NCBI RefSeq assembly: GCF_900104815.1 | Contig: NZ_FNTD01000004.1 | Location: forward strand, 2,558,501-2,622,500 | Direction of reading: 5' to 3' | Length of the DNA stretch: 64,000 bases | DNA from: Streptomyces misionensis | GTDB lineage: Bacteria; Actinomycetota; Actinomycetes; Streptomycetales; Streptomycetaceae | Shown here: positions 15,248 through 22,792 of the stretch, piece after piece | Numbering within the stretch: the stretch's first letter is position 1 | Layout of the letters: each line of letters starts with the position of its first letter | Notes under the pieces: generated by a model | The model's database searches: none | What the model was told of the DNA's origin: nothing | Seen by the model: the letters and a program-made list of their open reading frames with translations, nothing else | Translations under genes and position numbers: made by a program

Positions 15248-16546
15248 TCAGCGCCGGTGACGGCCGCCGGGCGGCTCCGTCGGGGCCGGGGGCTCCTCGG
15301 GGCCGGCGTCCGCCTGGTGCGGCACCTGCGGCACACCGGTCGCCGCGCTCGCCCCGCGGACCGCGAGGGCCCGCCGGCGACGCCGTACCAAAAAGCCGCC
15401 CGCGACGGCCAGCAGCGCCGCCGTGCCCGCGGCGCCCTCCACCAGGCGCCCGGTGGAGGGACCCTTGGCCGGTGCGCCCGACGCGCCGGCCGCCGCCTGT
15501 CCGCCCGCGTGCCCGGGCGCCGGGGTCGCGGGCGCGCCGCCCTCGCTGAGCGGCTTGACCAGGGTGCCCACCGGCTGGACCGAACCGCCGTGCGTGAAGC
15601 CCCAGTCGAGCAGGGCGGCGGTCTGCTCGTACACGGCGTTGCTGCCGGTGGCCGGGTGCATGACCGTGACCAGCAGGGTGCGGCCGCCGCGGGTGGCGGC
15701 GCCGGTGAAGGTGTTGCCGGCGTGGCTGGTGTAACCGTTCTTCACGCCGATCAGGCCGTCGTACGTCTTCAGCCCCCACGCGCCGGTCAGCAGGCGGTCG
15801 GTGTTCTGGATCTGGAAGGTCTTCTTGCCGCCCGCCGGGAAGTCCGCGACGCGCGTGCCGCAGTAGCCCCGGAAGTCGGGGTCCTGCAGCCCGTGCCGGG
15901 CGAAGAGCGTGAGGTCGTACGCCGAGGACAGCTGGCCCGGGTGGTCGAAGCCGTCGGGGCTGACCACATGGGTGTCGAGGGCCTGGAGGTCCTGCGCCCT
16001 GGCCTGCATCTCGGCGACGGTCTTGGCGATGCCGCCGTTCATGTGCGACAGGACGTGCACGGCGTCGTTGCCGGAGCGCAGGAACACGCCCTGCCACAAC
16101 TGCTCGACGGTGTAGGTGATGCCGGCCTTGATGCCGACGAGGCTGGAGCCCGCCGGGACGTCCGCGATGTCGGAGTCCTTGACGGTGTACTTCTCGGTCC
16201 GGTCGAACTTCTTCAGCACGGTGTCCGCGAACAGCATCTTCAGCGTGGACGCGGGCGCGAGGCGCTGGTGGGCGTTGCAGGAGGCGAGCACCTCGCCCGT
16301 CGTACCGTCGGCGATGAGCCATGCGCGGGCCGTGAGCGACTTGGGGAGCCCGGTGGCGCCGTTCGTCTGGACTCCGCGCCGGGCCAGCCGGGCGCCGCCG
16401 ACGGCGGTGGGTTCGGCGGAGGCCGGGGCGGCCGCGGACAGGGGGAGGGCGGCGGCCGTCAGCCCGAGGACGGCACGCCGGCTGAGCCGGGAGGATTCGC
16501 GCACCCCGGGACGGTACACCGCGCCGAGCAGCGGATTCCGCACCAT
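15248..16546 (-). CDS. dacA: D-alanyl-D-alanine carboxypeptidase (low-molecular-weight PBP)
   Basis: Trims the terminal D-alanine of peptidoglycan stem peptides outside the membrane. It has 432 residues. The N-terminal signal has a twin arginine (LSRRAVLGLTAAALPL, RR at 23-24) and an AxA-type cleavage site near 44. The peptidase S11 motifs are STLK (nucleophile S100, K103), SGN near 159, and KNG in GVKNGYTSHAG in place of the usual KTG. A Pro/Ala-rich linker leads to a C-terminal membrane segment (AAGTAALLAVAGGFLV) and an RRRRR stop-transfer. The start at 16546 (ATG) gives a plausible signal. An 8-bp inverted repeat with a 14-base spacer lies just upstream. The gene symbol is by family only. 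Confidence 0.92.
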   Translation of the reverse strand: MVRNPLLGAVYRPGVRESSRLSRRAVLGLTAAALPLSAAAPASAEPTAVGGARLARRGVQTNGATGLPKSLTARAWLIADGTTGEVLASCNAHQRLAPASTLKMLFADTVLKKFDRTEKYTVKDSDIADVPAGSSLVGIKAGITYTVEQLWQGVFLRSGNDAVHVLSHMNGGIAKTVAEMQARAQDLQALDTHVVSPDGFDHPGQLSSAYDLTLFARHGLQDPDFRGYCGTRVADFPAGGKKTFQIQNTDRLLTGAWGLKTYDGLIGVKNGYTSHAGNTFTGAATRGGRTLLVTVMHPATGSNAVYEQTAALLDWGFTHGGSVQPVGTLVKPLSEGGAPATPAPGHAGGQAAAGASGAPAKGPSTGRLVEGAAGTAALLAVAGGFLVRRRRRALAVRGASAATGVPQVPHQADAGPEEPPAPTEPPGGRHRR

Positions 16547-16572
16547 CGGCCGGTGACCGGCAGGGAATTTGC

Positions 16573-16602
16573 CACGTTATGAAAATCTGACCGGATAACG
16601 TG
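16573..16602. promoter_or_regulatory. Inverted repeat in the carboxypeptidase promoter
   Basis: CACGTTAT (16573-16580) and ATAACGTG (16595-16602) are perfect 8-bp arms with a 14-base AT-richer spacer, 27 bases upstream of the dac ATG. The position suits an operator or an overlapping promoter. The regulator is unknown. Confidence 0.45.
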
Positions 16603-16623
16603 AGCTGCGCGACGTGAGCGACC

Positions 16624-16950
16624 TCACGCCTGGCCGGTCTCGAAGCGCGAGATCCGCCCTTCCTCGTCCACGGTGAAGCTCCACCGGGTGCGCATCTCGC
16701 CCCACGCGTCGTTGCGGTAGCGGGCCACCAGCGAGCGGCCGTCCCGGCCCTCGCTGTCGACGTCCAGGTGGCCGTTGGACGAGAAGATCTCCCGGTCGAT
16801 CCAGTCGTCGAGATCGCGGTCGGAGCCGTCGTCGGACATGGTGGCGTCCGGCGCGAGCAGGGCCAGGAAGCCGTCACGGTCATGCGCGTTGACGGCGCTG
16901 ACGAAGGCCCGGACGGCCGGATCGCTGAGTTTGGCCGGCTGAATGGTCAT
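16624..16950 (-). CDS. NTF2-like (SnoaL-type) small protein
   Basis: Soluble 108-residue cone-shaped NTF2-fold protein. The pattern FVSAVNAHDRDGFLALLAPDATMSDDG at residues 15-41 followed by strands ending in RWSFTVDEEGRISRFE is characteristic of nuclear-transport-factor-2-like proteins. Members may be isomerases, hydrolases or binding modules; no catalytic pair can be assigned here. It starts at the ATG at 16950. The stop lies within a small hairpin (CGTGAG-CGAC-CTCACG, 16613-16628). Confidence 0.85.
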   Translation of the reverse strand: MTIQPAKLSDPAVRAFVSAVNAHDRDGFLALLAPDATMSDDGSDRDLDDWIDREIFSSNGHLDVDSEGRDGRSLVARYRNDAWGEMRTRWSFTVDEEGRISRFETGQA

Positions 16951-17080
16951 GGCGCCAGGCTCACACCGCCGCCCGGACCCCGCCACCCGAGCGGACGCGG
17001 GAGGTGTCCGATGGTGTGACCGCCGTGACGGTGGTAACACGGGGAGGGCCTTGTACTTCACATCCCGTTGGGGAGTCACC

Positions 17081-17644
17081 GTGACCTGTTACGACCGACG
17101 TGATCTGGGCCTGCTGCTGCTCCGGCTGGGGACGGGCGGGGTACTGGCGGCGCACGGCGCGCAGAAGCTGTTCGGCTGGTTCGGCGGACACGGCCTGGAG
17201 GGCACCGGCCAGTTCATGGAGTCCGTCGGCTACTCCCCCGGCAAGGCCAGCGCGACGGCCGCGGGCCTCGCAGAGGCGGGCGGCGGCGCGCTGCTCGCCC
17301 TGGGCCTGGCCACGCCGGGGGCGGGCGCGGCGGCCGCGGGCGCGATGGCCGGCGCGGCGGCGGTGCACGCGCCCAACGGCTTCTTCGCCCAGGAGGGCGG
17401 CTACGAGCACGCGGCCACCCTGGGCCTGGCCGCCGCCGGTCTCGCCGTCACCGGCCCGGGCCGGCTCTCCCTCGACCACGCCCTCGGCCACGTCCTCGAC
17501 CGCGGCTGGATGGTCCCCGCCGCACTCGCGGCCACGGCGGCGGGCACGGCCCTGGTGGTGGGGGCCCGCACCAGGCGGGTGCGGGCGAAGGCGGCGGGGG
17601 AACAGGAGGCGCTGTTCGAGGAGGAGAGCCTCAAGGAGGACTAG
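17081..17644 (+). CDS. DoxX-family membrane protein
   Basis: Integral membrane protein of 187 residues with four hydrophobic helices in the DoxX arrangement. It begins LGLLLLRLGTGGVLAAHGAQKLFGWFGG, where RxxxG...HGxqKLF is the DoxX hallmark, followed by PGKASATAAGLAEAGGG. DoxX proteins have been linked to redox and thiol stress; the role here is unproven. The GTG at 17081 follows TTGGGGAG at a spacing of 5 and is preferred over longer in-frame reads. The last 30 residues are a charged cytosolic tail (EALFEEESLKED). The stop TAG begins a 9-base repeat also found at 18072. Confidence 0.88.
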   Translation: MTCYDRRDLGLLLLRLGTGGVLAAHGAQKLFGWFGGHGLEGTGQFMESVGYSPGKASATAAGLAEAGGGALLALGLATPGAGAAAAGAMAGAAAVHAPNGFFAQEGGYEHAATLGLAAAGLAVTGPGRLSLDHALGHVLDRGWMVPAALAATAAGTALVVGARTRRVRAKAAGEQEALFEEESLKED

Positions 17645-17690
17645 GGCCTCTCGTTTGGACCGGGCGGACCGGGCCGGACCAGGCCGGATC
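17642..17690 (+). repeat. Left copy of an intergenic repeat bracketing the MazG-like gene
   Basis: Reads AGGG-CCTCTCGTTTGGACC and then AGGCCGGATC. The right-hand copy (18080-18134), read on the other strand, has AGGGTCTTTCGTTTGGATC and AGGCCGGATC. The left copy carries an extra GC-rich stretch of about 19 bases between the two conserved parts. Confidence 0.5.
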
Positions 17691-17738
17691 GGCGGCGGGA
17701 GAAGCGTCGTGCCGCCGGGGCGTGGGACCCTGCGGGGC

Positions 17739-18074
17739 ATGACCGACCAGCTTCCCGCCCCGCTCTGGCCCACCGTCGACGAACTCTTCTCCCGCATGGA
17801 GGCCACCCGCGTCCACACCGGCCAGGAGGGCCTGCTGCTGCGCATCCTCAAGCTGTCCGAGGAGGTCGGCGAGGTCGCCGAGGCGGTGATCGGGGCCACC
17901 GGGCAGAACCCCCGCAAGGGCTTCTCCCACACCTGGGACGACGTCCAGGCGGAGCTGTGCGACGTGGCCATCACCGCCCTGATGGCCCTGCGCACCCTGA
18001 CCCCCGACGCCCCCGCGGTGTTCGAACGGCATCTGGCGGGCGTGCGGGACCGGCCGCAGAAGCCGTCGGCGTAG
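17739..18074 (+). CDS. MazG-like nucleotide pyrophosphohydrolase-fold protein
   Basis: All-alpha NTP-pyrophosphohydrolase-fold protein of 111 residues. It has the EExxE...ExxD metal-binding pattern: SEEVGEVAEAVIGA near residues 45-58 and ELCDVAIT near 83-90. Members hydrolyse non-canonical or stress nucleotides. It is preceded by a weak ribosome binding site and starts at the ATG at 17739. It stands alone, bracketed by inverted copies of an intergenic repeat and by a direct 9-mer TAGGGCCTC at 17642 and 18072, so the gene may have moved as a cassette. Confidence 0.85.
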   Translation: MTDQLPAPLWPTVDELFSRMEATRVHTGQEGLLLRILKLSEEVGEVAEAVIGATGQNPRKGFSHTWDDVQAELCDVAITALMALRTLTPDAPAVFERHLAGVRDRPQKPSA

Positions 18075-18134
18075 GGCCTCGCACGGCACCAGACCCCGCT
18101 CCCTGATCCGGCCTGATCCAAACGAAAGACCCTG
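18072..18134 (-). repeat. Right copy of the intergenic repeat bracketing the MazG-like gene
   Basis: Contains GATCCGGCCTGATCC then AAACGAAAGACCCT, the inverted counterpart of the left copy. It starts with TAGGGCCTC, an exact 9-base direct match to 17642-17650. The copies form imperfect terminal inverted repeats around a single gene. Confidence 0.5.
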
Positions 18135-18140
18135 GGGCCG

Positions 18141-19544
18141 TCAGGTCAGCGGCACGCCCGCGCCTGCCAGCCGGCGGAGCTCGTCGGGCGTGAACGTCGG
18201 CCCGTCGGTCAGCGGACGCCGGGGCCCGAGGGCCGCCGCGAGGAGCACGTCCGGGCGGACCAGGACGGTCGGCGGGGCCTGGAGGGTGAGCACCTCGGTG
18301 AGGGCCGTGGCGACGCGGAAGCTGCCGATCGCGGTGTACGACAGCCGGCTCACGTAGCGGTGCAGCAGCCGGTCGCCGAGGTTCGGCCGCCTGCCCTCGG
18401 TGGTGGGGTAGTGCACGTCCTGCCCGACGGCGAGGGACCAGGCGACGTCGACGGGCCGGGCGATGGCGCGCTGGGCCCGCCGGGCCAGTCCGTCCGTGAG
18501 TCCGCCGGCCGCCAACCGCCGCAGCGCGAGGGCGCCTTGGGCCGCCACCGACATGCCCTGCCCGTAGATCGGATTGAACGCGGCCACCGAGTCGCCCAAC
18601 GCGACCAGTCCCTCGGGCCAGTCCCGCAGACGCTCGTAGTAGTGGCGCCGGTTGGTCGTGGTGTGGGTGACGGTGACGTCGGTGAGCGGTTCGGCGCGGG
18701 CCAGCAACTCCGCGACCAGGGGGTGGCGCAGGCCGCGCGCGTACGCCTCGAACGCGTCGGCGTCCGCGGTGGGCTGGTTGCCCGGCGGCCCGTAGAAGCT
18801 CACGTGCCAGCGGTCGCCCTCGATGGGCACGATGGATCCCGCGCCGCCCGGACGCCGCGGGTCGGCCAGCACGTTGACCACCGGCCAGTCGTCGGTGGCG
18901 ACCGGGGCGCGGTAGATCCTGCTCGCGTACGCCAGTCCGGACTCGATGCGGTCCTCCGCCAGCCCGGTGACGCCGAGGCCGGCCAGCCAGCGCGGGGTGC
19001 GGGTGGACCGGCCCGAGGCGTCGACGACGAGGTCCGCGGCGAGTTCGGTCTCGGTGCCGTCGGCGGTGCGCAGCCGCACCCCGGTGACCCGTCCGCGGCC
19101 GCCGAGCAGCCCGACGACCCGGCAGCCGGCACGCGCCCCGACCCGGGGGTCGGCGAGCACCTGCCGGCGCACCACGTGGTCGGTCAGATCGCGGCCGGCG
19201 GCGATCAGGTACTGGGTGGTCCTGCGCCAGCGCCGGTACCAGCCCTCGGCCGAGAGGTAGACCATGTTCGTCGTCATGGGCACCCGGTTGGCGCCCGCCG
19301 CCACCAACTGCTCGACGGTGCCGGGCAGCAGGGCGTCGATGGCGTCCGCGCCGCCGGACAGCAGGGGGTGGACGTGCGCGGCCTGCGGCACACCCGTGCG
19401 GGGCTCGGGCCCGGCGGGCAGCTCGTGCGCCTCGATGATCTCGACGGCGTCGACGGCGTCCTTCACGGCGGCCGCGGCGAGCATGCCGGCGAGACTGCCT
19501 CCGATGACGACGGCACGGGTGGGCTGCTGACGGGGCTCAGTCAC
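18141..19544 (-). CDS. FAD-dependent monooxygenase-like protein (module A)
   Basis: Flavoprotein of the PHBH/group A monooxygenase superfamily, 467 residues. The N-terminal dinucleotide fold is VVIGGSLAGMLAA (a GxGxxG variant with Ser). RTGVPQAAHVHPLLSGG near residues 49-65 and the FAD-ribityl motif GDSVAAFNPIYGQGMSVAA near 326-344 are nearly identical in the module B paralogue at 48350. No membrane segment or signal. It starts with GTG at 19544, overlapping the membrane-protein gene by 8 bases, and is last in module A. The substrate is unknown; the constant pairing with a membrane protein suggests a lipophilic or membrane-delivered substrate (inference). Confidence 0.9.
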   Translation of the reverse strand: MTEPRQQPTRAVVIGGSLAGMLAAAAVKDAVDAVEIIEAHELPAGPEPRTGVPQAAHVHPLLSGGADAIDALLPGTVEQLVAAGANRVPMTTNMVYLSAEGWYRRWRRTTQYLIAAGRDLTDHVVRRQVLADPRVGARAGCRVVGLLGGRGRVTGVRLRTADGTETELAADLVVDASGRSTRTPRWLAGLGVTGLAEDRIESGLAYASRIYRAPVATDDWPVVNVLADPRRPGGAGSIVPIEGDRWHVSFYGPPGNQPTADADAFEAYARGLRHPLVAELLARAEPLTDVTVTHTTTNRRHYYERLRDWPEGLVALGDSVAAFNPIYGQGMSVAAQGALALRRLAAGGLTDGLARRAQRAIARPVDVAWSLAVGQDVHYPTTEGRRPNLGDRLLHRYVSRLSYTAIGSFRVATALTEVLTLQAPPTVLVRPDVLLAAALGPRRPLTDGPTFTPDELRRLAGAGVPLT

Positions 19545-20727
19545 GGTGGCTGCTTTCTGCCTGGGCGGCGCGGGAGCGCTCGCGGAGGGCGGACAGGACG
19601 GGCGAGGACAGGGCCCGGGACAGGGGGATCAGATCACGCGGCTGCCGGGGCGGTGGGTCCGCGGGCCGCCCGGGAACGGCTCCCGCCCGGGACCGCCGGG
19701 TGCGGGCCGCGATGACCATGGCCGCCTCCGCCGTCGCCTCGGCGGTGGCCGCGTCGTCGCCGCGGTCGAGTGCGGCGCGCAGCGCCCGCTCGCGCACGGC
19801 GGGGTCGTAGTGCGGGGCCAGCGCGAGGAGCGCGTCGTAGATGCTGGTCCTGCGGCGGGTGAGCCGTACGGCGGGAGAGGACCACCAGGGCAGGGAGGTG
19901 CGGACCGCGCCGGGCGTGGGCACGTCCCGCAGTTCCTCCCACAGGGGCGTCAGCCGGCGCAACTGCCGCAGCGAGCGGACCGATTGCGCGAGCGGCGGGC
20001 CGGCGAGGGGCACCCCGAAGCCGCAGACCACGAAGGCGGCGGAGGGAGCGGCGGTCTGCGGGGCCACCTGGTCGATGAGGAAGTCCCACCGGTGCCCGGC
20101 CCAACGGCCGCCGATGGCGACGAGCTTGACGACGTCGTAGCACACGTGCAGCAGATAGCCGGGCGCCAGGATGCGCAGTCCGGCCCGCAGCGAGCCGTGG
20201 ACCTGCTTGGACCAGCGCCAGCACAGGACGCTGGTGGCCATCGTGCCCACGCCCTGGGCCACGAGGTAGGTCAGGATCATCTCGCGGATGAACGGGGTGC
20301 TCGCGTAGTACCCGTCGAACAGGGTGAGTTGCTCCACCGGGGCACGCCCCGCCCAGAACAGCACGTTGACGGCGACGACGACCAGGCCGTAGACGAGGAC
20401 GCACACCCGCGAGGCGCGCCGGGTCCGTTCGGCGGGTGCCGGCCGCCAGTTGATGATCAGCAGCAGGCTGGCGCCGCCGAAGACGGCCAGCGCCGAATAG
20501 GCCAGCGGCGCCGCGAAGTTGGGCACGCCGGTGACCCGGTTGATCTCGGCGATCGAGTCCGGTGCGGCGAAGAAGAAGACCAGCGCGCCGTCGAAGAGCA
20601 GCAGGACCACGGAGCCGAGCAGCAGGTCGCGGCGGTGGCGCAGCAGCGCCGGCACCTTCAGCAGACAGATCAGCAGCAGCAGCGTGCCGCAAAGGTAGAA
20701 GACGGTGTTGTCGGGTCCGTGGCTCAC
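19537..20727 (-). CDS. Polytopic membrane protein, MAB_1171c-like (module A)
   Basis: 396-residue protein with about seven hydrophobic segments in the first 250 residues and a long cytosolic C-terminal domain rich in Arg and Ala. Motifs shared with both module B paralogues: GVPNFAAPLAYS after segment 2, FDGYYASTPFIREMI between segments 4 and 5, and IGGRWAGHRW before the last segment. This corresponds to the family labelled MAB_1171c-like putative transporter in public annotation; transport has not been shown. It starts at the ATG at 20727, 40 bases after the ImmA/IrrE-like gene, and overlaps the FAD gene by 8 bases. Confidence 0.88.
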   Translation of the reverse strand: MSHGPDNTVFYLCGTLLLLICLLKVPALLRHRRDLLLGSVVLLLFDGALVFFFAAPDSIAEINRVTGVPNFAAPLAYSALAVFGGASLLLIINWRPAPAERTRRASRVCVLVYGLVVVAVNVLFWAGRAPVEQLTLFDGYYASTPFIREMILTYLVAQGVGTMATSVLCWRWSKQVHGSLRAGLRILAPGYLLHVCYDVVKLVAIGGRWAGHRWDFLIDQVAPQTAAPSAAFVVCGFGVPLAGPPLAQSVRSLRQLRRLTPLWEELRDVPTPGAVRTSLPWWSSPAVRLTRRRTSIYDALLALAPHYDPAVRERALRAALDRGDDAATAEATAEAAMVIAARTRRSRAGAVPGRPADPPPRQPRDLIPLSRALSSPVLSALRERSRAAQAESSHRD

Positions 20728-20767
20728 GGCGGTGAGGGCTCCTCGGGCGGCTCGGTCGTGTCCGGGG

Positions 20768-21376
20768 TCAGGAGCCGCGGATGCGATGCACCAGCGACAC
20801 CCGGATACGGCCCTCCAGCCGAGCGGGGTCGGCGAGCGACCGCGCCTCGGCCAGTGCCTCGCGCACTCCGGTGGCGAACCGGTACCCGAAGAACTCGGCC
20901 TCCTCCTCCTGGCGGACCACGGCCGGGTCGTCGGCCCGCAGGGCGATGTGGAACCCGAGGTCCATCCGCTCCCCGGGCGTCCCGGCCGAACCGTCGTCGC
21001 AGACGTCGGCGACCAGGTCGCGCAGGGCGTCCGGCATCCCGTCGCCGAGCGCGCGGGAGGCGGCCGGGCCGTGCGCCGTCAGGGAACCGCAGTGCCCCTC
21101 GAACATGTGCCAGACCTCGTGCCCGATGATGACCAGCTGGTGGTCGAGGTCGGTGTTCCGCTCGTACGCGATCACGTCCTGGCCGGCGCGGTCGATCCAC
21201 AGCCCGCTGGCGAGTTCGGGCGGAAACGCCACGGCGTGCAGCCGCACGGGCCGCCCCCGCACCTGTGTGACGGCCCTGCCGACGGCGGGCAGGAGGGTGT
21301 CGTCACCGCCGGGCACGTCGAGCGCGGCGAACAACCGCGAACCGAGCCTGCGCATCGCCCTGGTCCCGGCGCTCAC
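20768..21376 (-). CDS. ImmA/IrrE-like HExxH metallopeptidase (module A)
   Basis: Soluble zinc-metallopeptidase-like protein of 202 residues. The active-site motif HEVWH lies in VIIGHEVWHMFEGHC (H86, E87, H90); the third ligand is probably E161 in EEEAEFFGY. ImmA/IrrE relatives cleave XRE-type repressors, and this family is often labelled a toxin. No XRE/HTH gene is adjacent here. The GTG at 21376 is chosen because it gives an N-terminus (VSAGTRAMRR) aligning residue for residue with the paralogue MVRTTRKMRR at 52673, with GAGGAG upstream; the internal ATG at 21355 is the alternative. First gene of module A. Confidence 0.82.
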   Translation of the reverse strand: MSAGTRAMRRLGSRLFAALDVPGGDDTLLPAVGRAVTQVRGRPVRLHAVAFPPELASGLWIDRAGQDVIAYERNTDLDHQLVIIGHEVWHMFEGHCGSLTAHGPAASRALGDGMPDALRDLVADVCDDGSAGTPGERMDLGFHIALRADDPAVVRQEEEAEFFGYRFATGVREALAEARSLADPARLEGRIRVSLVHRIRGS

Positions 21377-21578
21377 CGCACTCCTCGGCAACGACGGAGA
21401 AACGCCGTCGGAAGAGACGGGACGGACTCCACCGGCGTACTCCCAGAATGTGCAACGACTCCAGTTGACGTGCGCACGGCACCCTACCGGAGGGGGTGAG
21501 CGGGCTCAACGGTGGTTTGTGGCCAGGTGGGGTGGGTTCCTGGCGGAGGGACCGGCTTGCGGGCGCGCATGATGCATC

Positions 21579-22151
21579 TCAGTCTTCGGAGAAGGCCCAG
21601 AAGACTCCGACTTCGGAGTCGGAGACGACGACGAGACCGCAGTCCGTGGTGAACTCGGACAGGCAGTTCCACTCGGTGTCGGGGTTCGTCAGATCGGCGT
21701 TCGGATCGTCCCGGGCCTCGGCTGCGTTCGTATAGTGATCAGCCTTGTCGCCGAACCGGGAAAGGACTCTCCCGGCGCATTCGAAGAGCCGGTCCTTGCG
21801 CCTGACGAAATCCGGGATGTTGGCCGACTGGTAGAACTCCCCTTGCAGGGCCACCAGTAGCTGCGTGGCGGATTCCCTGCCCACGGGGTGGAGGAGCCTG
21901 TCGAATTCATCGAGACGGAGATCAGCGAACGGCTTCTCGTCGGCCCTCGCCGCGCCGCTGGCCGGCGGGGTGGAAACCAGGGTGTTCCACCTACGCGGAT
22001 CCTTAGCCCGGAGCGTCATGACCGCCTGGACATCGCGCCGCCAGTCCTCGTGGGCTCGCGGCCCTGCCGCCGCGAAGGCGAAGGTCCCCCCGAACAACTC
22101 CAGCAGACCGGCCTGCCAGGAAGCGGAGTCGAGCACTCGGTCTCCTTTCAC
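21579..22151 (-). CDS. Unknown 190-aa protein, last gene of the WXG-Fic operon
   Basis: Soluble acidic protein with no signal or membrane segment. The C-terminus has an alternating strand pattern (CGLVVVSDSEVGVFWAFSED). No catalytic motif is recognised. Its ATG overlaps the Fic stop codon (ATGA at 22148-22151), so it is translated with Fic; that position would suit an immunity or antitoxin protein, but this is an inference. Base composition is clearly lower in GC than the flanking genes. Confidence 0.7.
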   Translation of the reverse strand: MKGDRVLDSASWQAGLLELFGGTFAFAAAGPRAHEDWRRDVQAVMTLRAKDPRRWNTLVSTPPASGAARADEKPFADLRLDEFDRLLHPVGRESATQLLVALQGEFYQSANIPDFVRRKDRLFECAGRVLSRFGDKADHYTNAAEARDDPNADLTNPDTEWNCLSEFTTDCGLVVVSDSEVGVFWAFSED

Positions 22152-22792
22152 GGCGACTGCTGAACCGTGTCATTCTGCCCACGCCGGCCGGTCGCCATGG
22201 CCAAGGTGTGGATGACCCGGGCCAGCGACGCGGCACCAACGGCATCGTCCGCGTACCTGCGGATCTGGATGGGGCCCACTTCCTCCAGGAAGACGTTCTC
22301 CCGTGCCAGCACGAAGCCCAGTGCCAGCAGAGCGGCGCGACCGTTGCCGTCGTGGAACGGATGAAAGAAGCAGACGTCGAGGTACAAGCGTGCGGCGCGT
22401 GCGGCCAGGGGAACGTCCGAGGCCCCACTCTCGGCCAGGCAGGCATCGAAGAGCAGTGGGGTCTCGGCGCCGAGTCCGTACCGTTCCCTTCCCTTCTTGG
22501 CGAAGGCGGGCAGCATGCGAAACGAGACCTCGGGGAGGCCAAGGACGAGTTTCTGCCACTCGCTGAGCAGACGGAATTCGAGGAGCGCTCCGGCCGCTGC
22601 GTCCGAACACGCTCGCTGCCAGGCGGCCCGCAGTCTGTCACCACGCGTGGTGTCTCCCGGCCTGTCACGCAGGGCGGCCGCAGCCAGGATCCCGTCGCGG
22701 CGCCCACGGATCGGACCGGTCACATCCTTCACGTCACCCCAATCGACCTCCTCACGGACGCGAAGCCAAGCCTGTAGATCGTCACGCACCAT
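22148..22792 (-). CDS. Fic-domain protein (probable AMP-transferase)
   Basis: Fic proteins transfer AMP or related groups from nucleotides to target hydroxyls. The core motif HPFHDGNGRA (residues 144-153) matches the active consensus HPFx[D/E]GNGR fully, so catalysis is expected. It has 214 residues. I see no clear inhibitory [S/T]xxxE[G/N] helix in this protein or its neighbours. It starts at the ATG at 22792, overlapping the upstream gene by 11 bases and the downstream one by 4. It is in one operon with two WXG-type proteins, so it may be a type VII-associated effector or a toxin-antitoxin toxin. Confidence 0.88.
   Translation of the reverse strand: MVRDDLQAWLRVREEVDWGDVKDVTGPIRGRRDGILAAAALRDRPGDTTRGDRLRAAWQRACSDAAAGALLEFRLLSEWQKLVLGLPEVSFRMLPAFAKKGRERYGLGAETPLLFDACLAESGASDVPLAARAARLYLDVCFFHPFHDGNGRAALLALGFVLARENVFLEEVGPIQIRRYADDAVGAASLARVIHTLAMATGRRGQNDTVQQSP

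Noticed and set aside
14304..16883. 859-codon minus frame across the SDR and carboxypeptidase genes
   Set aside because: It spans a strong bidirectional terminator and both strands' real genes, and has the composition of a mirror frame.
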